DNA of 64,000 bases from Arthrobacter sp. efr-133-TYG-118. Lineage in GTDB: Bacteria; Actinomycetota; Actinomycetes; Actinomycetales; Micrococcaceae. Location of the stretch: the NCBI RefSeq assembly GCF_030209755.1, contig NZ_JARVRH010000031.1, forward strand, positions 1 to 64,000, written 5' to 3'. The notes beneath the pieces were generated by a model. The model searched no databases. It saw only the letters and a program-made list of their open reading frames with translations, and was not told where the DNA came from. Each line of letters opens with the position of its first letter. Position 1 is the first letter of the stretch. The position numbers and the translations under genes are program-made. Below are positions 22,935 through 32,292 of this stretch, piece by piece.

Positions 22935-25124
22935 CTAGACCAACTGCTTTTCCTCTTCCGCTCTCTGCGGAATGTCACGTTCCAGTGAATGTCCCTCGGT
23001 GTCCAAGTCAGGGAGAGCGCGGTCGAGCCAGCGGGGAATCCACCAAGCGGACCGACCCAGCAGTGACAAGAGTGCTGGCACGATGATCATTCTCACGATG
23101 AAAGCGTCGACAATCACCCCGCCGGCGAGAGCGAAGCCAATTGGTGCCACGAAGCTTGAATCACTGAATGCGAATCCGCCGAAGACAGCGGCCATGATGC
23201 TCGCGGCCGCCACGACAACTGGTCCTGAGAGACGGAAGCCCTCGCGGATCGCCTCTTTCGGGTCGTGTCCGTGTACGTACGCCTCTCGTATTCTTGAGAC
23301 GAGAAATACTTGGTAGTCCATGGCAAGACCGAACAGGATTCCGGTGACCATGAGTGGCAGTAGCGCAAGGATCGGATTGCCCTGGCTGGCCGGGATGATG
23401 TCGTCGAACCAGCTCCACTGGAAGATTGCGACAACGATGCCGAGGGCGGCGCCCAGCGTTAATAGGAATCCGAGAGTTGCTATCAGCGGCACAAGGATGG
23501 AGCGGAACATCAGGATCAGCAGGAGGAGCGACAACCCCACCACCACGCATAGGTAGGCGATGAGCGCGCTTTGCAGTTTTTCGTTGGTGTCAAGTGCGAC
23601 CGCTGTCGACCCGGTCACCGAAAGGTGCAGGCCTTGAATATCGTTCGCCTGGGCCCGGATGGCGTGTACCAATTCGGTGGTGGCGGGGTCCAGAGGTCCC
23701 GTTGCGGGTATCACTTGGATGATTGCGGCGTTACCGTCGCCGGTCACTGCACCTGCGACGGAGTATTTGACGCCCTTGGTCGATCGGATCATGCTGTTGA
23801 CGGCGTTTGTCCTCGAGCTTGCATGGTCACCCTCCACGAGCACGATCAATGGGTCTTGGCTGCCTGCGCCAAACGCATGCGTCATGATGTCGTACGCAAT
23901 GCGTTGGGTCGATTTGGGATCTTCGCCTCCTGGAGTGCTCAGTGACGTCTGCATGGAGAGAACCGGAATGGCGACGATGAGCAGGCCGGTGACTGCGGTA
24001 ACAACGCTGATGAGTGGTCGTTTTATGACTGACCTGCCCCAGCGTTCGATGATCTTGGCCTTCAGTTGGCGGTTGTCGCGAGACGAGGTTGATGACTTCC
24101 GATCGCGTCGCGACAGCGCTCGGCGGCCAAGGCTTCGCATGACCGCTGGCATGAATGTCAATGTCATCAGCACTGCGATCAGCACGGCAATCGCTCCTGC
24201 GACGCCCATTTCGGTGATGAATGGAATGTCGACAACGGCCAGGCCCAGCAGGGCGATCATTACCGTCGAGCCGGCAAAGACCACTGCGGTGCCTGCTGTG
24301 CCCGTGGCACGACCGACAGCCTCTTCGACTGTGTTTCCGTCCTTCAACTCTGCACGGAAGCGGGCAAGTACGAACAGTCCATAGTCGATCGCTACCGCCA
24401 GGCCGAGCATGATGGCGAGGGTCGGCGTCGTGTTCTGGATGGGACTGATCGTCGAGAATCCTAGAACCGCGAGCATGCTGACGCCAACACTCGCGACTGC
24501 CGAGAGCATGTTGGCACCTGCTGCGAGGAGGGAGCCGAACGTAATCAGCAGAACCGCGAACGCGATGACAATGCCGACCATCTCGCTGGGTCCGGCTTGG
24601 CTAGGAGCCGGCCTTCCAGCTATTGAACCACCTACGGCGATCGTGAGTTCAGAGCTGGAGGCAGAGTCAGCAACCCTCTTCAGGTTGCTGGCAATCTCCG
24701 GCGCGTTCCCGTCTGTGACTCCGTCAAGTGTGACGGTGGCGACGGCGACACTCAGATCCGGGGACAAGGTGGGACGTGTCTGGCTGAGCGGATCACTCAC
24801 CGCGGCGACATGGTCGAGTTTCGCGATTTCCGTGAGTGCGCCGCCGATCGCGTGCACCGTCGCGGGACTAGTGACGGCACCATCCCGGGCTTTGAACACA
24901 AGTGTCAGGGACTTTGGTGCGTCCTTCGACGCCGGGAACTTCTCGTCGACCACTTTCAATGCCTGCATTGATTCAGAGCCTGGAATCTTGAAGGCGTCGG
25001 TGCTGAACTTCACTCCGCCAAAAACGACCACCCCCAGCGCAACGAAGATCACTGCCCACGCCGCAAAGAACCACACTCTGTGTCGCGAGCCGAGTATTCC
25101 AAGTTGATAGAGCAATCGAGCCAT
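22935..25124 (-). CDS. MMPL-family RND transporter
   Basis: 729 aa, normal for actinobacterial MMPL exporters of lipids or hydrophobic compounds. TM1 (VWFFAAWAVIFVALGVVVFG) is followed by a periplasmic loop with KIPGSESMQALKVVDEKFPA. Two MMPL domains of about six spans each carry the proton-path motifs AIDYGLFVLARFRAELKDGN and AMDYQVFLVSRIREAYVHG. The C-tail is charged. SD AGGAGGC lies just upstream of ATG 25124. It is the first gene of the operon with the two-component system, which may sense the exported substrate. Confidence 0.92.
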   Translation of the reverse strand: MARLLYQLGILGSRHRVWFFAAWAVIFVALGVVVFGGVKFSTDAFKIPGSESMQALKVVDEKFPASKDAPKSLTLVFKARDGAVTSPATVHAIGGALTEIAKLDHVAAVSDPLSQTRPTLSPDLSVAVATVTLDGVTDGNAPEIASNLKRVADSASSSELTIAVGGSIAGRPAPSQAGPSEMVGIVIAFAVLLITFGSLLAAGANMLSAVASVGVSMLAVLGFSTISPIQNTTPTLAIMLGLAVAIDYGLFVLARFRAELKDGNTVEEAVGRATGTAGTAVVFAGSTVMIALLGLAVVDIPFITEMGVAGAIAVLIAVLMTLTFMPAVMRSLGRRALSRRDRKSSTSSRDNRQLKAKIIERWGRSVIKRPLISVVTAVTGLLIVAIPVLSMQTSLSTPGGEDPKSTQRIAYDIMTHAFGAGSQDPLIVLVEGDHASSRTNAVNSMIRSTKGVKYSVAGAVTGDGNAAIIQVIPATGPLDPATTELVHAIRAQANDIQGLHLSVTGSTAVALDTNEKLQSALIAYLCVVVGLSLLLLILMFRSILVPLIATLGFLLTLGAALGIVVAIFQWSWFDDIIPASQGNPILALLPLMVTGILFGLAMDYQVFLVSRIREAYVHGHDPKEAIREGFRLSGPVVVAAASIMAAVFGGFAFSDSSFVAPIGFALAGGVIVDAFIVRMIIVPALLSLLGRSAWWIPRWLDRALPDLDTEGHSLERDIPQRAEEEKQLV

Positions 25125-25213
25125 TTTAGCCTCCTGTCGGGAGCGATCGTTTATCGCCTCGTACAGTCTCGGCGTGAATGATTCGCGCGTCGTCCCGCAG
25201 GCGCAGGTAATGC

Positions 25214-25233
25214 ACTACTGCGACCGCAGTAGT
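25214..25233. promoter_or_regulatory. Inverted repeat ACTACTGC-GACC-GCAGTAGT upstream of MMPL gene
   Basis: 8-bp perfect arms about 90 bp upstream of the MMPL start and between it and the TetR gene. Candidate operator for the linked response regulator or the TetR protein. Confidence 0.55.
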
Positions 25234-25317
25234 CGCCACGTTCAGCGGGTTTCCGCCCGATAATGGAGCGCGTAGGAGTTTGACGCTAAATCCGGACTCA
25301 AATGTCTCGGTTTGAAC

Positions 25318-25986
25318 TCACGCCCCGCCCCGGCCATTAGCGGAATCGCTGCCCTGGCTCTCATCCGGGTGTGGAGTCTGGTCGGTGTGTTGACTCCCGC
25401 GTTCGGCAAGGCGCAGGATGCGCCCGAAGGTTTCGAGGGTTCGGGCCATGTCGATGCTCTCGTCGAATTGCCAGAGCAGTTGCAGCCCGTCGACCATCGC
25501 AATCATGAGCAACGTGAGGTCATCAGCGTCGACCTCCGGTGGAAGATGCCCGCTTTCCTTCAAGTGAGTCACCGACTCCCGTCCGATTTCCCGGCCTCGT
25601 TCGTAGCGGCTGCGGAAATACTCGTGGGCGGGGTGATCGGACGCCGTGGCGTCTGCCGAGAGGTTCGTGTAGACCTTCACGAGACCGGGAACGTCGGTGT
25701 TGTGCCGAACGAGGGTACTCAAGCGCTCGACCATTGAGTCGATCGAGTCCGGGGTCTCCTGGTAGTAGTTCGCGACGTCCAGCTCGTCACGACGGCGGAG
25801 CACGGAGGTGAGGAGTTCCTCCTTTGTCCCGAAGTGGTGGAGGAGGCCAGTGATGCTGAGGTCGGCGGCGTCGGCGAGTTCGCGGAGGGTCGCTCGGTTG
25901 AAGCCGCGCTGTGCGATCACTTCGAGGGCGTTCTTGAGGATCTCCTCGCGCTTCGCGACTCCCTTCGGGTACGAATTGCGTGTCAT
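25318..25986 (-). CDS. TetR-family transcriptional regulator
   Basis: 222 aa from ATG at 25986. The helix-turn-helix is near residues 28-50 (RATLRELADAADLSITGLLH, then HHFGTKEELL). The ligand domain is like that of regulators with TetR_C_6-type ends (LLMIAMVDGLQLLWQFDESI), and the Ser/Asp/Gln-rich tail is disordered. An open extension upstream is ignored because the helix-turn-helix would then be far from the terminus. It is divergent from the MFS gene at 26139 with an AGAAAC...GTTTCT operator between them. The paralogue at 46212 shares DGLQLLW/DGVQLQW and the ASDHPAHEYF/SPDHPAHAHY segments. Confidence 0.9.
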   Translation of the reverse strand: MTRNSYPKGVAKREEILKNALEVIAQRGFNRATLRELADAADLSITGLLHHFGTKEELLTSVLRRRDELDVANYYQETPDSIDSMVERLSTLVRHNTDVPGLVKVYTNLSADATASDHPAHEYFRSRYERGREIGRESVTHLKESGHLPPEVDADDLTLLMIAMVDGLQLLWQFDESIDMARTLETFGRILRLAERGSQHTDQTPHPDESQGSDSANGRGGA

Positions 25987-26031
25987 GCACTCAACTGTAC
26001 TGGGGAGCGGGCACCTATTGCGTTCCAAAAT

Positions 26032-26050
26032 AGAAACCGTTACTGTTTCT
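26032..26050. promoter_or_regulatory. Probable TetR operator AGAAAC-N7-GTTTCT
   Basis: Inverted repeat between the divergent TetR and MFS genes. Its right half, ACTGTTTCTGT, recurs at 49519-49529 between the GH2 and GH35-like genes. Confidence 0.6.
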
Positions 26051-26138
26051 GTAATCGAGCGGCCCTTCTGAATTTCCCTTCCCGTGGAAGCGCGAGTCGT
26101 CCGGTCATTCTGGTTCAATGCCGAGCTTTGGAGAGAAC

Positions 26139-27605
26139 ATGACAACGCCGTCGTCCACGCGCGCCCCGAAGATAGATCCCGCAGGGCACCTCAACGAACC
26201 GCAAGGTGACATTCTCGAGCCGACGGTGCTGGGCACCTCGGCGCAATACCTTCGCGGAAAAGCCTTGCGCCGCTATGGCCTGTGGTACGCGCTCGCGCTC
26301 GTCTCGTTCTCCGCGATCTGGGGTGGAGTGGGGGCCGTACTCCTGCCGAATCAGGTGCAGCTCTTGGAGATGGCGCGATTCTTCGTCGGAGGGGACGCTG
26401 GAGTCGACCTGCAGCAGTTGACCGCTTTGCGCGATGCCATTGCCGCGGGTACGGCTACGGCGACGCCCGATCAGTCCCGGCTTCTCGGTATCCTCGCGTC
26501 CTTCGATTCGAGCCGCGCTACGTCCCTCGCCATGGTCACCTCAATCGGTGTCGCAGGGACGATGATCATCCAGCCGCTGATCGGTGTGTTCTCCGACCGG
26601 ACTCGATCGCGTCTCGGCCGGCGCGCGCCGTGGTCTCTGGTCGGAGTCATTATCGGCGCGGGCTTCCTCGTGGGAGTGCGTTTCGCACCGACCGTCGCCG
26701 TTCTCGTCGTGCTCTGGACCGTAGCCCAGGTGGCCTTGAACGTGGCCCTCGCCCCGCTCAGCACCACTCTGGCCGATCGAGTCCCGGAAGGGCGGCGGGG
26801 AACGATCTCAGGCATCGGTGGACTGGGTTCTTTTGTCGGAGGTCTCCTCGGTAGCGTCGCTGCGGGGGTCGCTTTCATCACCGTCGGGGTGAACAGTTAC
26901 TTCGTCTTCGCCGGATTGGTGTTCGTAGCCGTGCTCCTCTTTGTGTTCAAGGTCCCCGATCGATCTTCCTTGGAGCTTTCTGTTCCGAAGTTCGGATGGA
27001 AGAGGTTCTTCCTCGGCTTCACCTGCGCTCTGCGGAGCCGCGATTACCGTTGGGTCTGGATTGCACGCATCCTGCTCACGTTCGGATACGGCGTCTCCGG
27101 CGCACTGGGTCTCTACATGCTTCAGAGCTACGTCAAACCTGCCCTCAGCCAGGCAGAGGCTACGGCTCTGACTCCATTGCTCATGTTGGCCGGCCTGCCG
27201 TGCACCGTCCTCGCGATCGTCGTCGCCGGCGCGCTGTCCGACAAATTGAAGCGACGCAAGAGCTTCGTGTTCGTGGCATCCGTCATGATGGCCGCGGCAA
27301 TGGCCATCCCGCTGATGTCGCCGACCGTTACGGGGCTGTTCGTGCAGGGGATCGTTGCCGGGATCGCGTTTGGTATCTATATCCCCGTCGACCAGGCACT
27401 CCTCGTCGATGTGCTGCCAGACCCTGACGCCGTCGGCCGTGATCTCGGCGTCGCCGGGCTTGCGACGAACCTGGGTCAAGCGCTCGGCCCCGCTCTCGCC
27501 GGCGCCGTGGTCGCGTCGAGCGGAGGATACGGACTCGTATGGGTGGCCGCGCTCGTGCTCGTCGGACTCGCCGCGGTAGCGATCGTGCCCATCCGCGCAC
27601 GCTGA
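26139..27605 (+). CDS. MFS sugar/glycoside permease
   Basis: 488 aa, 12 predicted spans. The inter-helix 2-3 motif is GVFSDRTRSRLGRRAPW, and GALSDKLKRRKSFVF is the matching motif in the second half, as in sugar:cation symporter-like MFS proteins. The long N-terminus (~40 residues) is cytoplasmic. The ATG at 26139 follows GGAGAG. It is the first gene of a run MFS - GH3 - GH1 - dehydrogenase - two esterases, so it probably imports the glycoside those enzymes degrade. It is paralogous to 57611. Confidence 0.85.
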   Translation: MTTPSSTRAPKIDPAGHLNEPQGDILEPTVLGTSAQYLRGKALRRYGLWYALALVSFSAIWGGVGAVLLPNQVQLLEMARFFVGGDAGVDLQQLTALRDAIAAGTATATPDQSRLLGILASFDSSRATSLAMVTSIGVAGTMIIQPLIGVFSDRTRSRLGRRAPWSLVGVIIGAGFLVGVRFAPTVAVLVVLWTVAQVALNVALAPLSTTLADRVPEGRRGTISGIGGLGSFVGGLLGSVAAGVAFITVGVNSYFVFAGLVFVAVLLFVFKVPDRSSLELSVPKFGWKRFFLGFTCALRSRDYRWVWIARILLTFGYGVSGALGLYMLQSYVKPALSQAEATALTPLLMLAGLPCTVLAIVVAGALSDKLKRRKSFVFVASVMMAAAMAIPLMSPTVTGLFVQGIVAGIAFGIYIPVDQALLVDVLPDPDAVGRDLGVAGLATNLGQALGPALAGAVVASSGGYGLVWVAALVLVGLAAVAIVPIRAR

Positions 27606-27633
27606 ACTCACTAAATCCAACCTAAGGAGACCA

Positions 27634-29874
27634 ATGACTGACACAGTCCCCGCACTCGAAGCGCTCACCATCGAACAGCAAGCTCAGCTGGGCAGCGGTG
27701 CCGACTTCTGGACGACCAAACAGCTCGGCGACGTTCCGTCGGTCATGCTGACCGACGGCCCTCACGGCCTGCGGAAGCAGGAAGCCAGTAGCGACCAGCT
27801 CTCGCTCTCAGGCAGCCTGCCGTCGACGTGCTTCCCCCCAGCGGTTGCCCTCAGCCAGACATGGGATCCCCAGTCTGTCTATCGGATCGGAGAGGCCTTG
27901 GGGAACGAGAGTCAGGCGCTCGACGTTCAGGTACTACTCGGCCCCGGCGTCAACATCAAGCGCGACCCTCGCGGCGGGCGTAACTTCGAGTACTTCTCCG
28001 AGGACCCGCACGTCGCTGGCGCACTGGGCACGGCCTGGGTGGATGGCCTCCAAAGCACCGGGGTCGGCGCATCGCTCAAGCATTTCGCCGTGAACAACCA
28101 GGAGTGGGACCGGATGCGCGTCAGCGCCGACGTCGACCCTCGCCCCCTGCGCGAGATCTACCTCAGACCATTCCAGCGAGTGGTCGAGAACGCGCAACCG
28201 TGGACAGTGATGTGCTCCTACAACCGGATCAACGGTGTGCACGCCTCGCAGAACTCGTGGCTCCTGACCGATGTCCTTCGGGGCGACTGGAGCTTCGAAG
28301 GAATCGTCGTATCCGACTGGGGCGCCGTTGCCGACCGTGTCGCAGCCGTGGCGGCGGGCCTGGACCTGCAAATGCCGGGCGACGAGAACGGTGACGCGCA
28401 GGTCGTGGCTGCTGTGCATGACGGGACACTTGACCCCGCACTCGTCACACGCAACGCCGAGCGCCTGGAACGCTTCGCGCGCGTCGCTGACGCGTCCCGT
28501 CGACCCGAAACCACGTGGAATGTCGACGCACACCACGCGCTCGCCCGGGAAGTAGCGGGAAAGGGGATCGTGCTGCTGCGCGACGACCAGAATCTGCTTC
28601 CGCTGGAGCCCGTCGGGTCCATCGCGGTCATCGGTGAGTTTGCGGCCAAGCCCCGCTATCAGGGTGGTGGGAGTTCCCACGTGCATCCGACCCGGGTCGA
28701 CATCCCGCTGGATGAGATCCGCGCCCTCGCGGGCGACGCGGCAGTCGAGTACTCGAGCGGCTTCTCGTCCGCAACCGACGCCGACGCAGCCGCCTTGCGC
28801 GAAGACGCCGTGACGGTTGCCTCCGCGAGCGACGTCGCCGTCGTCTTCCTCGGTCTGTTCGAGAGGCAGGAGGCCGAGGGCGCCGACCGGCCGGACATCG
28901 AGCTGCCGCAGGATCAGCTTGACCTGCTCGAGGCGGTCACGGCGGTTCAGCCTCGCACTGTCGTCGTGCTTTCGCACGGCGGTGCACTGCGGCTCGCGCC
29001 GATCACGGCAGGACCGGCGTCGATCGTCGACGGTTCACTGCTTGGCCAAGCGGCGGGCGGCGCGATCGCTGACGTCCTATTCGGCGTGGTGAACCCTTCC
29101 GGGCGCCTCACCGAGACCGTTCCTGAGCGCCTAGAGGACACGCCGGCGTTCACGAATTTCCCCGGCGAACGGATGCATGTGCGCTACGGCGAAGGTATTT
29201 ACGTCGGCTACCGCTGGTACGACGCTCGCGACATCGACGTGACCTTCCCGTTCGGCCATGGCCTTTCTTACACCTCGTTCTCCTACGAGTCGCTGAGTGT
29301 GGAGACCGTCGGAGACGAGTTCATCGTGACCGTCACGGTGCAGAACACCGGTGAGCGAGCTGGACGCGAGATCGTGCAGATATATGCGTCCCTTCCCGGA
29401 TCCGCCGTCGCGCGCGCACCGAAGTGGCTCGTCGGTTTCGGTTCCGTCGACCTCGAACCCGGACAGTCAGCAGACGTCACTGTCCAGATTCCCCGCGACG
29501 AGCTTGGTTACTGGGACGAAGAGCTGCACGGATGGGTTGTCGAAGCCGGGGAGTACAGTATCCTCGCTGCGGCATCGAGCCGGGACATTCGCCTGCAGTC
29601 GATGCTCGCGGTCGGCTCGGACCCGATCCGCTACCGGCTGGGCAGCGAATCATCACTCGGCGAGATCATGCGCGACCCCATCGCCGGGCCGGCATTCGAG
29701 GGATACTTCGCCGCAATGTTCGAGCAGTTCAGCGCGGGGGAGGACGTCGACTTCACGCCCATCTTGGACTCGTCGCCGTTCGGCAGGTTCCTGGGCTCCC
29801 TCGGAGGCGCCATTCCCGCAGGACTGGTGGAGGACGTGCTCCGACGCGCGAACACGGCGAACGGATTTGAATGA
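27634..29874 (+). CDS. GH3 beta-glycosidase
   Basis: 746 aa. The N-terminal (alpha/beta)8 domain contains MLTDGPHGLRKQ, GRNFEYFSEDP, the KHF-NNQEWDRM acid segment and nucleophile D228 in GIVVSDWGAV. The alpha/beta sandwich domain and fibronectin-like C-terminal domain (FPFGHGLSYTSFSYE onward) are complete, plus ~90 extra residues at the end. No signal peptide, so cytoplasmic. AAGGAGACC precedes the ATG. Beta-glucosidase is most likely; beta-xylosidase cannot be excluded. It overlaps the short upstream extension of the next gene. Confidence 0.92.
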   Translation: MTDTVPALEALTIEQQAQLGSGADFWTTKQLGDVPSVMLTDGPHGLRKQEASSDQLSLSGSLPSTCFPPAVALSQTWDPQSVYRIGEALGNESQALDVQVLLGPGVNIKRDPRGGRNFEYFSEDPHVAGALGTAWVDGLQSTGVGASLKHFAVNNQEWDRMRVSADVDPRPLREIYLRPFQRVVENAQPWTVMCSYNRINGVHASQNSWLLTDVLRGDWSFEGIVVSDWGAVADRVAAVAAGLDLQMPGDENGDAQVVAAVHDGTLDPALVTRNAERLERFARVADASRRPETTWNVDAHHALAREVAGKGIVLLRDDQNLLPLEPVGSIAVIGEFAAKPRYQGGGSSHVHPTRVDIPLDEIRALAGDAAVEYSSGFSSATDADAAALREDAVTVASASDVAVVFLGLFERQEAEGADRPDIELPQDQLDLLEAVTAVQPRTVVVLSHGGALRLAPITAGPASIVDGSLLGQAAGGAIADVLFGVVNPSGRLTETVPERLEDTPAFTNFPGERMHVRYGEGIYVGYRWYDARDIDVTFPFGHGLSYTSFSYESLSVETVGDEFIVTVTVQNTGERAGREIVQIYASLPGSAVARAPKWLVGFGSVDLEPGQSADVTVQIPRDELGYWDEELHGWVVEAGEYSILAAASSRDIRLQSMLAVGSDPIRYRLGSESSLGEIMRDPIAGPAFEGYFAAMFEQFSAGEDVDFTPILDSSPFGRFLGSLGGAIPAGLVEDVLRRANTANGFE

Positions 29875-29903
29875 ATACGGCGAACCAGGAGACAAGGACT
29901 TCC

Positions 29904-31106
29904 ATGACAGACTTCCCGAACGGCTTCCTCTGGGGGGCATCAACCGCTCCTCATCAGATCGAGGGCAACAACGTCAACAGCGACTGGTGGGCGAACGAAC
30001 AGGTCACACCCGGCATGGCGCTCAGCGGTGATGCGATCGACAGCTACCACCGCTATGAGGAGGATATGCGCCTGCTCGCGGATGCGGGGCTCAACGCCTA
30101 CCGCTTCGGCATCGAGTGGGCGCGCATCGAGCCGATCCCCGGCCAGTTCTCGAAGGCCGAGCTGGCGCACTACCGCCGGATGATCACCACCGCTCGTCGG
30201 CTGGGGCTCTCCCCGGTGGTCACCCTGCACCACTTCTCGAGCCCAAAGTGGTTCGCGGACGAAGGCAGCTGGCTCGCGGAGAGCAGCGTGGACCGTTTCC
30301 GCAGCTTCGTCACCGAAGCGACGACAATCCTTGAGGACGTCGACTTCGTGTGCACAATCAATGAGCCGAACATGCTCGCGATGATCGGCTCGATGATGAA
30401 GTCGATGGAATCGGGCGAGGGCGACTGGCAAAGCCCGACCGTCGAGGGCGACACGCAGATGGTGTTGCCCGCCCCGGACCCTGAGGTCGGGCGACGCCTC
30501 GCAGAAGCGCACCACACGGCGCGCGACATCCTTAAGCAGAGGACGAACGCGGCCGTAGGGTGGACTGTGGCGAACCAGGCACTCACGGCGAAGCCGGAGT
30601 TCGAGGACGTGCTCATCGAACAGCGCTACCTCCGCGAGGACCTGTACCTGGAGGCCGCGCGCGGCGACGACTTCATCGGCGTCCAGTCGTACTCCACTCA
30701 AGAAGTCGACGCCAACGGCCCAGTCCCGCACGCGCCGAACCCGGACAACACCCTGGTCGGCACGGCTTTCAGGCCGGATTCACTCGGAATTGCGGTCCGC
30801 CACGCGTGGGACGTGACAGGAGGCGTTCCCATCCTTGTCACCGAGAACGGCATCGCGATCACCGACGACACCCGACGCATCGACTACACCTCACAGGCGC
30901 TCCATCACCTCTCGTCCGCGATCGCGGACGGCGTGCGGGTCGAGGGGTATCTGCATTGGAGCGCACTTGACAACTACGAATGGGGGCATTGGGAGCCGAC
31001 CTTCGGCCTCATAGCCGTCGACCGGGAGACCTTCGAACGGCGGCCCAAACCGAGCCTCGCCTGGCTGGGCGAGGTCGCAAGGACCAACGGGCTTTCGCTG
31101 TCGTAG
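29904..31106 (+). CDS. GH1 beta-glycosidase
   Basis: 400 aa. GH1 motifs: FLWGASTAPHQIEGNN (sugar-binding Q/H), acid/base E154 in CTINEPNML, nucleophile E314 in ILVTENGIA, and the C-terminal LDNYEWGHWEPTFGLI. The ATG at 29904 was chosen because the paralogue at 37432 starts at the same distance from LWGAS and GGAGACAAGG lies upstream; an ATG at 29871 overlapping the GH3 stop is an alternative. Probably a cytoplasmic beta-glucosidase or beta-galactosidase acting on small glycosides. Confidence 0.92.
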   Translation: MTDFPNGFLWGASTAPHQIEGNNVNSDWWANEQVTPGMALSGDAIDSYHRYEEDMRLLADAGLNAYRFGIEWARIEPIPGQFSKAELAHYRRMITTARRLGLSPVVTLHHFSSPKWFADEGSWLAESSVDRFRSFVTEATTILEDVDFVCTINEPNMLAMIGSMMKSMESGEGDWQSPTVEGDTQMVLPAPDPEVGRRLAEAHHTARDILKQRTNAAVGWTVANQALTAKPEFEDVLIEQRYLREDLYLEAARGDDFIGVQSYSTQEVDANGPVPHAPNPDNTLVGTAFRPDSLGIAVRHAWDVTGGVPILVTENGIAITDDTRRIDYTSQALHHLSSAIADGVRVEGYLHWSALDNYEWGHWEPTFGLIAVDRETFERRPKPSLAWLGEVARTNGLSLS

Positions 31107-31200
31107 CGGAGCATCATCGCTCGGTCGGTCGGCACATCGTCGGCCGACCGCGGCACTAACGCCCCAAGAGGCATGAAACCGGAATCAGAGGAACAACCGC

Positions 31201-32217
31201 ATGAAGGCAGCAATCGTCACCGGGCCGGATCAACTCAGCATCCGAGAGGTGGAGACACCAGCACCAGGGCCGACGGACGTCCTCGTCAAGATGAAGGCCT
31301 GCGGGCTGTGCGGCTCCGACCCACACAGCCTGCGGGCGGGATTCCTTGTCCCGGGCGCTCCAGAGACCAGGCTCGGACACGAGCCCGCGGGGGCAGTGGT
31401 CGAAGTGGGCGCCGAGGTGACCGGAATCGCCGACGGCGACCACGTCGTCATCAACCCGATGGGCGTACCCGATGCGATCATCGGCGGCGGCGGCCACCAG
31501 GGCGCGCTGAGCGAGTATGTCCTCGTCCGCGACGCGGGACTGCGCCGCAACCTCCAGATCATGCCCCCACAGATCCCCTTCCATGTCGCCGCACTTGTCG
31601 AACCAATGTCGGTTGCGCGTCGGGCCGTGAACCGCACCCGCCCGAAGCCCGAAGACAAGGTCGTGGTTTTCGGCGCTGGTCCTGTCGGCCTGGGCGGACT
31701 CCTCGCGTACAAGGCCCTCGGCGTGGAGCACGTGGTCGTCGTCGATGTCCAGACGAACCGCCTCACGAAAGCGCTTGCGCTCGGTGCCGACGCGGTGGTC
31801 AACTCCGCCGAGGAAGATTTGCTTGAACGACTCGTCGCTCTGCACGGCGCTGCGAGCGACGCCTTCGGGGTGCAGGGGCTCCCCGGAACGGACATCTACC
31901 TCGACGCCGCCGGTGTGCCCTCGGTTGTCCAGACCGTCCTCCAGTCGGCCAAGCAGGATGCAACGCTCGGGATCGTCGCCATTCACCGCAAGCCCATCGA
32001 GGTCGACTTCGAGGGCCTCATCCCCAAGGAACTCACCATCGTCGCTTCGATGGGGTACTCCGAGGAATTCTTCCAAGTCGCCGACGATCTCACGGCGAAT
32101 TGGGAGAAGTACGCCCTGATCGTCAGCGACGTCCGTCCTTTCGAGGACGTCGAGGACGCCATCCGGCTGGCAGGTACGCCCGGCACGACCGACAAAGTTG
32201 TCGTCACGTTTGAATGA
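31201..32217 (+). CDS. Zinc-dependent MDR dehydrogenase (sorbitol/threonine-DH-like)
   Basis: 338 aa. Catalytic zinc ligands C37 (ACGLCGSD), H60-E61 (LGHEPAG) and a Glu in ALVEPMSVARR are present, with the NAD(P)-binding Rossmann motif VVFGAGPVGLGGLLA. The usual four-cysteine structural zinc loop is absent (region INPMGVPDAIIGGGGHQGAL). It may oxidise a polyol, a released sugar or an alcohol group of the aglycone. It lies between the GH1 and esterase genes in one apparent operon. Confidence 0.86.
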   Translation: MKAAIVTGPDQLSIREVETPAPGPTDVLVKMKACGLCGSDPHSLRAGFLVPGAPETRLGHEPAGAVVEVGAEVTGIADGDHVVINPMGVPDAIIGGGGHQGALSEYVLVRDAGLRRNLQIMPPQIPFHVAALVEPMSVARRAVNRTRPKPEDKVVVFGAGPVGLGGLLAYKALGVEHVVVVDVQTNRLTKALALGADAVVNSAEEDLLERLVALHGAASDAFGVQGLPGTDIYLDAAGVPSVVQTVLQSAKQDATLGIVAIHRKPIEVDFEGLIPKELTIVASMGYSEEFFQVADDLTANWEKYALIVSDVRPFEDVEDAIRLAGTPGTTDKVVVTFE

Positions 32218-32292
32218 CAGGCGGTGGCCCGCCACAGTCGGCGGTGCAGCGCCGACAAGCCAATCCATCCAGGCCAGAAAGAACTAAGAAAC

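Noticed and set aside
26808..27671. Long open frames antisense to the permease and to most glycosidases
   Set aside because: They mirror high-G+C codon bias of the sense genes, lack ribosome sites and encode low-complexity Arg/Gly/Pro-rich products.
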